A stretch of 64,000 nt of DNA, from contig NC_090187.1 of NCBI RefSeq assembly GCF_024679245.1, positions 25,086,495-25,150,494 of the forward strand, in the 5' to 3' direction. This document shows, piece after piece, positions 51,301-64,000 of the stretch (position 1 is the first letter of the stretch; each line of letters begins with the position of its first letter). The notes under the pieces were generated by a model. That model was given only the letters and a program-made list of their open reading frames with translations. It did not search any database and was not told the DNA's origin. Made by a program: the position numbers and the translations under genes. Source of the DNA: Pseudorasbora parva (Eukaryota > Chordata > Actinopteri > Cypriniformes > Gobionidae).

Positions 51301-53619
51301 TACAATTCACATTTAGAAGTATGTACTGTTACTTCATCCTCTACAGTAAAATACCTGGGAGTTACATTGCAAAATCTTTGTATTTCATATGATACAAAAA
51401 CAGCCTTCTTCCACCTGTTTCTGATGCAGAAAAGCTTGTTTATGCATTCATGACCACTAGACTAGATTACTGTAATGTATTACGGGCTGGTTGTCCTGTA
51501 TCGTCAATAAACAAGTTACAATTAGTCCAAAATGCAGCTGCTAGAATTACTTAGCAGGTAAAAAAAACAATTTTATCATCTCTACACTGGTTACCTATTA
51601 AGTTCCATATCATATACACAGATCAGACATAACAGTATGACCACTGAAAGGTGAAGTGAATAATAATTATCTCTTCATCACAGCACCTGTTAGTGGGTGG
51701 GATCTATTAGGCAGCAAGTGAACATCTGGGTCAGAGCATCTCCAAAACTGCAGCTTTTGTTGGATGCCCCTAGTCTGCAGTGGTCAGTATCCATGGTCCA
51801 AGCTAGGAACAGTGGTGAACCAGTGACAGGGTCATGGGCCGACCAAGGCTCATTGATGCACGTCGGGAGTGAAGTCTGAAGCCTGTGTCTTAAAGCCTGT
51901 GTGTTCCGATCAAACGTTAAAACTACTGTAGCTGGTTCTGATAGAAAAATGTCAGAATACACAGTGCAACAGTTTGTTTAGTATGGGGCTGCATAGCCGC
52001 AGACCGGTCAGGGTGCCCATGCTGACCCCTATCCATGACCAAAAGCACCAACAGTGGAAACGTGAGCATCAGAACTGGACCACAGAGCAATGGAAGAAGG
52101 TGGCCTAGTTTGATGAATCATGTTTTCTTCTACATCACATAGATGGCCTCACGTGGATTACCTGGGGAACACTTGGCACCAGAATGCACTATAGGAAGAA
52201 GGCAAGCAAGTGGAGGCTGTGTGATGTTTTGGACAATGTTCTGCTGGGAAACCTTGGGTCCTCCCATACATGTAGATGTTAATTTGTCACGTACCACTTA
52301 CCTAAGCATTTTTGCAGACCATGTACAACCTTTCATGGAAATGGTATTTTCTCTTTAAGCAGGATAATGTGCCCTGCCACAAAGCAAATATAGTTTAGGA
52401 ATGTTTTGAGGAGCACAACAACGAGTTTGAAGTGTTGACTTGGCCTCCAAATCTCCCAGATCTCAATCGAATCGAGCATCTGTAGGATGTGCTGAAAAAA
52501 CAAGTCCAATCCATGGAGGCCCCACCTCACAACTTACAGGACTTCTGTTCTGCTGCTAACATCTTGGTGCCAGATATCACAGCACATATTCAGGGGTCTG
52601 TCTAGTGGAGTCCATGCCTCGATGTGTCAGGGCTGTTTTGGCAGTAGAAGGGGGCCCAACACACTAATGTAGGTCATAATATTAGGTCATAATGTTATGC
52701 CTACGCAATCTCGATTCAAACACCTGATTAATCGTATTCCTCAATGATAATGATTTGCCTGTGTCTTAAAGCCATACCGGAACTGAGCCCGAGCATTATC
52801 ATCAGGAAGGCTATTCCAGAGATTAGGAGACAAATGCGAAAACGCTCTGCCTCTTTTTTGATATCCTAGGTACTCAAAAGTCCAGAGTTTTGTGACCTTA
52901 AAAGCATGATAGATTGTAGGGCGATAGAATGTCAGTTTAATACACAGAAGCTAAACCATTCAGGGCTTTATTGGTCATTAATAATGCCATGTAATCGATA
53001 TGGAACTTAATAAATAAAGTGAATATTTTAGAGAAATATAGATAATTAAATACCGTTTCTCTGTTCTCCCGATGTTTCTCCATCATTAGGAGAACATGCA
53101 GAACTCCTCTGGCTGAACATGACAGCCCTCCACTCTGACCTCTGACCTGAACACATTAAACTCTGATATAACGTTAAACATTTCTTATTTCTTTCCCCTT
53201 CTTTTCCCCTCCACTCTTCTCATTCATGAGATTCTGAGCCGTATGTCTGTTTTCCAAAAGTTCACCTGTGAAATGGCTCTCTTTGTCTCCTCCAGGCTGG
53301 CGGTGATAAGAAAGACGCTCTTATAGAGGGAACAGATGACGTTCATGCCGACCTCCTCATCCTCATGTACACCGATGGTCTCACAAACCAAATGCAAACA
53401 CTCTTCCATCCTAAAAAATTGCGAGGCATTTCATGAGCTCAATTTCATTACTTTGAACAAAATGTGTTCTTGCTGTACATCATGATGCAAATATTAAATA
53501 CAAACATAACAGATAGTTCTACCTTATTTAATTACAGCTTGAAGAGAGAAAGTGTCTTACTTGTTCGATGAGTTTATCTTCATGAATGATGCATGATTAC
53601 AACAAAGCCACGTCTGTTG
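36335..53619 (-). CDS. Unidentified multi-exon gene: helix-rich body with charged coiled-coil C-terminus
   Basis: I do not recognise this protein. Twenty minus-strand exons join with consistent phase and GT-AG borders: 53619-53561, 53410-53266, 53146-53054, 50573-50475, 50235-50171, 50094-49922, 49838-49700, 49448-49281, 48806-48687, 48583-48469, 46590-46488, 46271-46051, 45730-45590, 43634-43568, 42462-42236, 42148-41918, 40667-40314, 38780-38676, 38600-38509, 36407-36335. Together they give 929 residues plus a TAG stop. The first 500 or so residues are predicted largely helical and look armadillo/HEAT-like by eye ([57 protein letters not shown]). Exons 43634-41918 encode an acidic, low-complexity linker. 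The C-terminus is rich in Arg, Glu and Gln ([34 protein letters not shown]) and fits a coiled coil. The true N-terminus is uncertain: an in-frame ATG lies within the first listed exon, and kcp begins only 1.8 kb upstream. The donor after 46488 (GTTAAT) is weak. Confidence 0.75.
36861..37048. mobile_element. Short TIR MITE (GGTAGCACTTTA ends)
   Basis: GGTAGCACTTTAGAATAATG and CATTATTGTAAAGTGTTACC are inverted ends about 190 bp apart, with ATTAGTTAATG/CATGTTAACTAATG symmetry inside. A decayed one-ended relative starts GGTAACACTTTAAATTACTT near 4212. It lies in the last intron of the unidentified gene. Confidence 0.75.
37136..38325 (-). mobile_element. Tc1 family D transposon, decayed, minus orientation
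   Basis: The inverted ends are CACTAAATTGCCAAAAGTTT and AATACTTTTGGCAATATAGT. A minus-strand transposase remnant at 37995-37672 carries a recognisable HTH piece ([16 protein letters not shown]), and the catalytic part has drifted. A short CATA run precedes it. It lies in the last intron of the unidentified gene. Confidence 0.8.
39341..40071. mobile_element. TTAA fold-back family T2, copy without hAT insertion
   Basis: The arms share CATATACACCTAGGATGGCT and ATGGATATTTTTCTTACACA with the element at 18045-19317. The right end is GGTAAACTATCTTTTTAA. The centre, at about 39700-39720, reads straight through the position where the 18-kb copy has its hAT element. Confidence 0.75.
40961..41552. mobile_element. 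hAT element with TTAA fold-back arm inside
   Basis: The ends CAGTGATGCCAGTAACTTGG and TGGCAACACTG are flanked by the near-identical 8-bp repeats GTTATAAC (40953-40960) and GTAATAAC (41553-41560). AGTAACTAAGTTACTTT-type palindromes fill the interior. At 41073 it is interrupted, after a TTAA, by a single arm of the T3 fold-back family. Confidence 0.75.
41073..41330 (+). mobile_element. TTAA fold-back family T3, single arm
   Basis: After TTAA at 41069-41072 it starts AGGGTTAGTTCACCC and follows the arm of the 44638-45095 element through TAAGACCTCCGTTCATCATC and TAGTCCATGTGTGACAT. The opposite arm is absent here. A T3/T2-like right end (GGGTGAACTAATCCTTTAA) lies outside the hAT at about 41690-41708. 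Confidence 0.65.
42530..42860. repeat. Dispersed AT-rich repeat copy
   Basis: It shares ACTACCATCAAAGGGAGGCC and GATCATGTGAAACC wording with the family near 9.1 kb. It lies in an intron of the unidentified gene and has no coding capacity. Confidence 0.5.
43800..44424 (+). mobile_element. TTAA MITE family T1, longest copy
   Basis: TTAA at 43796-43799 and 44425-44428 encloses 625 bp. The left end is AGGGGTACTTCAGCGCTGGG and the right end is TTGCTGAAGTAACACT. It contains the full interior missing from the 250- and 349-bp copies. Confidence 0.85.
44638..45095. mobile_element. TTAA fold-back family T3, near-perfect palindrome
   Basis: TTAA at 44634-44637 and 45096-45099. The arms of about 190 bp mirror each other: AAGACCTCCGTTCATC on the left against GATGAACGGAGGTCTT on the right, and CTAAGTGTATGCACAC against GTGTGCATACACTTAG. 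The unpaired centre is short. Confidence 0.88.
45257..45557. mobile_element. Short TIR MITE beside an exon of the unidentified gene
   Basis: GCCCTGTCCCAAATGGCACC and GTGCCATTTGGAACAGGGC are inverted ends about 300 bp apart. The right end is 33 bp from the exon ending at 45590. Confidence 0.7.
46734..47921 (+). mobile_element. Tc1 family A transposon, full length, dead
   Basis: The ends are CACCTAAAGGATTATTTGAA and AATAATCCTTTTAGGTGAGTG. The transposase starts at 46884 ([20 protein letters not shown]). A small deletion near 47030 removes part of the linker after the HTH, and a frame break follows. An open frame at 47326-47886 still carries [12 protein letters not shown] and [15 protein letters not shown], where NPIEHLW has become NLIEHLC. 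It lies in an intron of the unidentified gene. Confidence 0.88.
48290..48402 (-). mobile_element. Solo end of Tc1 family C
   Basis: Read on the minus strand, the stretch ACTGATCAGGCATAACAGTA followed by ATCTCTTCATCATGGCACCT matches the 5' end of the elements at 5.25 and 51.6 kb. The rest of the element is missing. Confidence 0.7.
48890..49095. repeat. Dispersed MITE-like fragment
   Basis: GTTTGGAACAACATGAGGGT and a CTATCCCTTA end mirror the repeat at 8.5-8.7 kb. An internal CTATGGTAGTCAATGGTTGC palindrome pairs with GACTACCATAG just upstream. Confidence 0.5.
50655..51612 (+). mobile_element. L2/CR1-type LINE reverse transcriptase fragment
   Basis: Conceptual translation, with stops and frameshifts, gives [16 protein letters not shown] near 51025-51070 and the RT active-site motif YADDTQL at 51118-51138. 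RLDYCNV and NAAARI-like and [13 protein letters not shown] stretches then appear in order up to 51605. The 5' part is missing, and a family C Tc1 element begins at about 51613. It occupies an intron of the unidentified gene. Confidence 0.8.
51613..52700 (+). mobile_element. Tc1 family C transposon, decayed, inserted at end of LINE fragment
   Basis: The start ACACAGATCAGACATAACAG and the finish AATAATGTTATGCCTACGCA match family C. Pieces of the transposase ([14 protein letters not shown] near 52362-52392) remain among many stops. It is more degraded than the copy at 5.25 kb. Confidence 0.75.
52740..53035. repeat. Unclassified dispersed repeat
   Basis: It contains AAGGCTATTCCAGAGATTAG, AACGCTCTGCCTC and ATAATGCCATGTAATCGATA. 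I associate this wording with a dispersed fish repeat rather than an exon. The ends are not defined. Confidence 0.4.
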
Positions 53620-54152
53620 CTGAGGAAACCATTAGGATCTGATTACAGAGGTGCTCAGTGTGTCGACCACACTCTTCCTCAGACAAATCATGACATTAAT
53701 CAGCTACTATATATAAAAAAGCCTGGCTGAATCCTTGAATTGAAACATTTTAGGGTTTACATTAGTTAAAGTAACATTTATGGTTCATATCAAAGTTGAA
53801 GTAATCGAATTTTGATAAATTAAGACAACCAGCCAAATATTGTAAGATCATAATAAATGTATGGTATTGAGGAAAAATCCCATTAGTTCATTTTTATTAA
53901 AATTGTATAATCTTTTGTTTTCTCCAGTAAATCTAAATTAAATCGTTTTAATCAAAATTAGCTAGCTATTTATGTGCCATTTTATTTTAGAAAATGCCCC
54001 AAAAGTTCATATTCAAAATAAAAAAGTGTAAAAATAAGAACAACAAGAACAACCACAGACTGGGTAATGGTGGGATTTGGTGTAATAAGGCGACACAGTA
54101 AATATGGGAATACATTAAATATGACATGCAGATACTGATGAATGTCAATGCA

Positions 54153-54231
<79 letters not shown>

Positions 54232-55430
54232 GTTGAAGCAAACTGTGAATGAACATGTTCAATCATGTTCAAAACATATTTAACTCAGAATAATTATGTG
54301 AATAATTATATCAGATTAGCTGTTTTGTGTTTCTTTTACATAGATTCACTGTCAACATTGTAAATTAAATTATCACATGTAATAACATTGTTTATAAAAC
54401 TCTGTATTTAGTGAAAAAATAAATCAAAACAACAGTGCAACAGCAGAAAAGGCCCATTAAAACAGTGCAACAAAACAAAGAAAAACAACTATGAAGATTT
54501 TCCCCTATAGGTCAACTCATTAATTTGTTTAGAAATATCAAATTGAAGAGGAAATAATCTTAATAAGCATAATCTTTTATCTTGATCTTTTATGGCAAGT
54601 GACCTTGCTAAAAAAGCAACCTCATGATGATTCAAAAAAGCTTTTTCCTCCTTGGATTTGTGGTAAACGAAAGAGGAAAACTTTGTCCAGTTGGCTCAAA
54701 ATATTCTCCTATTAGTGGATGAGTAAATGATGATGTGTAATTTAGCTCCATTAAACACAGGTAAACACAGTGTCAGAAACAATCTAAGACAGTAGCACCA
54801 ATCAATCAAACAAACAAAAAATGAAATGCAGTAAACAGTAGAGGATAGTTTATGTGGTTTTAACTAAAAATGTAAAAATGAAATGTGCATTAAGCTCAAT
54901 TATATTAAAATCAATATAAAACTTAATTCCCAACTCAGTATACCTGTAATCTTATGTATTTATGAGAATTTTTTTTTAGGATGGGACTTTTTATCCATCA
55001 GGAAATTATTGGATTGTAAAAATCTGGAGGCAGATGTTGGAAGGACAAGGGTTGATAAGTAAGAGGGATTTGTGAGCTGACAAGTACCAAGTTTTTATAT
55101 AAAAGAATGTATAATAATGAATCTTAAGGCCAATTCATACTCAATCACCCGATTAGAATGTCACAGATATTCCCATGTGATGTTGAAGCAAACTGTGAAT
55201 GAACATGTTCAATCAGCAAAAACAAACTGTTACCATTGGTGGACATTTGTCGGTGTAGTGTGAAATGGTCTTTAAAGAATAAGACCAGGAAAGTGCAATA
55301 TAAAGAAATAAGGCAAATTTTCATCTCATGTTGACTGCTAGCGCATGTTTTAGTTAATCATCTCAGGGATGATTAAAACCAAGATTCCGTGAGATTTAGA
55401 CAACTGGTTTGACTCCACAGTTTAAGGGTC
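53620..55430. other. Gap between kcp 3' end and first mapped exon of the unidentified gene
   Basis: Any 5' exon and promoter of the unidentified gene and the kcp 3' UTR should lie here. Apart from the CT/AT microsatellite the sequence is AT-rich. I found no CpG island and no exon that joins in phase to 53619. Confidence 0.5.
54156..54230. repeat. (CT)n(AT)n compound microsatellite
   Basis: About 58 bp of CT dinucleotide followed by about 17 bp of AT. Confidence 0.97.
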
Positions 55431-62262
<6,832 letters not shown>

Positions 62263-62798
62263 CTACAAACACACAAATGCTACTGCATATATCCAGATAT
62301 ATTATACCTGAGAGGGGCCAGAGATGTCCTTGACAGTCATAAATGTTCTCACTAATATAGTAGTATACTGATTTGCAAGGTTAATAAAATCTAGAGCTTT
62401 TTAAGACGTGTACAAATTAAGTTAAAACCATTTTAATTGTAGGTCATTGTTTATGGCAAACATTCTTAAATGCTGTAAAAAACATAAAATGACTGTAAAA
62501 ACAATTACTAAAACAACTTTTCAACAAATAAAACAAAACTGGTTTAAAGTCTAAAATGTGAAGTTTATCATTTTAAAGTAAAATATTATTAAATATAATA
62601 TTCTAGAACCATATTATTCAACATTTTTGAATGCATATATGTTTTTGTATTTAGTTATCACAATAAGCCTCATCACGAATCCAGGTTTTCTATTCCAAAA
62701 TTTAAAGGGATAGTTCACTCAAAAATGAAAATTATTCAAGCAGTAAACTCACCCAGTTTCTGTTGAAGCCAAGCGGCAACCTCCCGCGTTCTCTCTTA
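62263..62798. other. kcp intron, no exon seen
   Basis: AT-rich, with a GGGATAGTTCACTCAAAAATG repeat end at about 62707. The next upstream kcp exon is not in the remaining window. Confidence 0.6.
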
Positions 62799-63630
62799 GG
62801 GTGCTTTCACATCTGCCTCATTTAGTTCGGTTAAATCGTACTAGAGTTCGTTTCCCTCTTTGGTGCGGTTCGTTTGGTCAGGTCTGAAAGCAGCAATCGC
62901 ACTCGGGTACGCAGTACTACGCACCAAAAGCAGACCAAACAAGCATACCGAGACCTCCTTGAAGAGGTGGTCTCGGTACGCTTTCAAACAAACTCTGGAG
63001 CGGTTTGTTTGTGGTGAGAACGTGATCCGACCTTGAACAGAACCAACTGCAAAAGTACTGATCATTTTTGGACTAAACCAGCTGCCGTAGTTAGCAGCGC
63101 TGATATTGTGTGCATGACATTATTACCTGATAGATCGTTGGAAATATTTTTGGGAAGATGAGCATGTCAGTTAAGAATAATTAATGCACGTCTCCGCTTG
63201 GGTGATGCGCACTCGCCGTTTGCAGTGCATTAGAATGTTGTTTTCACGTCGCATCCGCGCTTCATTATAGAAAGGTATTGTTTGCATACTATGGTAAATT
63301 TACACAGTGTAGTAGATGGCCAGGGACAAAACTAGCCCGCGCAGTCGTCTCTCCATAGTGTTATTATAGTTTGCTGGCTTTGCCTCTTCTGTTGGAATTT
63401 TTCCACACGTAAATTCTGACCAATCGAAAAGCAGTTTAGGAAATACACCATGGCCAATGAGTGATGTGGATGTTGTCACGTGCCTTCGTTTTGGTTCATT
63501 TCAACTGGTTCGGACCAAAGCAATCAGTGTGGTGTGAAAAGGAACCAAAAAAGCTGAAAAATGCAACAATGTATAATTGTTTGCCCTTGGTTCGGACCAA
63601 ATGAACCGAACTAGAGATGTGAAAGCACCC
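62799..63630. mobile_element. Harbinger-like nonautonomous element with TTA target duplication
   Basis: A 16-bp perfect TIR, GGGTGCTTTCACATCT, is flanked by TTA at 62796-62798 and 63631-63633. It is a shorter relative of the element at 1990-3665, sharing GGTTCGGACCAAA near the right end and a subterminal hairpin (62941-62984). No transposase. Confidence 0.8.
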
Positions 63631-63633
63631 TTA

Positions 63634-64000
63634 AAGCCAATACGGAAGTAATGTAAACTGAAATTCCTCGACTGGCCACTAGAGACAGGCTCCAGAAGGG
63701 AGCAGAATCTTATTGAGCCCCATATTGAAATGCCCAACTTTACAGCAGAAAAAAACATTTTTACAGCCTGGTACAAATTGTGGTTTTGGTCTATACGGCC
63801 AATTTTGACCTTCATGACAACTCTGAGGGGGTGAATATTTTTATAACTCATTTGTTTACATTATATAAAGCCTTAAAGTTCTGCATAATTAAGAGCGTGG
63901 TTACTTTGAGTGACAGGGGGATAGCCATTTATCCGCTGTCTATAGTCATTGCGTCACCTAAGCTCCGCCCACATCCCGCCTTTTTGCCCATTTTCTGTTA
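63634..64000. other. No gene recognised at right edge
   Basis: Includes GGCCACTAGAGACAGGCTCC and AAGCTCCGCCCACATCCCGC stretches that look repeat-derived. No kcp VWC exon (paired cysteines with splice sites) is visible. Confidence 0.5.

Noticed and set aside
51597..53013. 15-bp inverted repeat ATTAAGTTCCATATC around the family C Tc1 copy
   Set aside because: One side is the LINE coding sequence and the other a different dispersed repeat; no target duplication or matching extension, so probably coincidence.

Overview
The window is vertebrate nuclear DNA, almost certainly from a teleost and most likely a cyprinid. Four spliced genes with GT-AG introns sit in a sea of cut-and-paste DNA transposons: several Tc1 families, TTAA-flanked fold-back elements, hAT and Harbinger-like miniature elements, a DIRS-type gag relic, an L2/CR1-type LINE and a 5S-headed SINE. 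Long AT, CA, GATA and CT microsatellites are also present. Nothing here is prokaryotic or viral, and there is no CRISPR array or operon.

Layout, left to right. (1) 1.4-16.7 kb, minus strand: ppp6r2, regulatory subunit 2 of protein phosphatase 6, with 18 coding exons. The start codon is at 16657, a putative noncoding first exon and CpG-rich promoter lie near 23.5 kb, and the C-terminus runs off the left edge. Its introns are packed with transposons, including a three-layer nest at 13.8-16.4 kb. (2) 17-28 kb: intergenic or 5'-intronic DNA dominated by TTAA fold-backs, hAT pieces, a dead Tc1 element and microsatellites. (3) 28.2-35.5 kb, plus strand: dnaja2, a type I Hsp40 co-chaperone, complete in nine exons (413 codons) with a CACGTG/CRE promoter and a CAHQ prenylation tail. 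(4) 36.3-53.6 kb, minus strand, tail to tail with dnaja2: a gene I do not recognise. I rebuilt it from 20 phase-consistent exons (at least 929 residues): a helix-rich, cysteine-containing body, then an acidic linker and a charged coiled-coil C-terminus. (5) 55.4-62.3 kb, minus strand: the 3' end of kcp (kielin/chordin-like), six exons covering the end of the last VWC repeat, the VWD domain, the C8 domain and the TIL domain. The upstream exons lie beyond the right edge.

The genes do not form a pathway. They cover phosphatase targeting, protein folding, an unknown function, and extracellular BMP modulation. ppp6r2 and dnaja2 are divergent, dnaja2 and the unknown gene are convergent, and the unknown gene and kcp are in tandem. 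Exon phases were checked by hand across every junction. Identities rest on remembered family sequence, not on a search. The most useful second looks are the unidentified gene, an apparently missing exon in ppp6r2, and the nested transposons whose insertion order can be read from target duplications and, in one case, from an empty paralogous site inside the same window.
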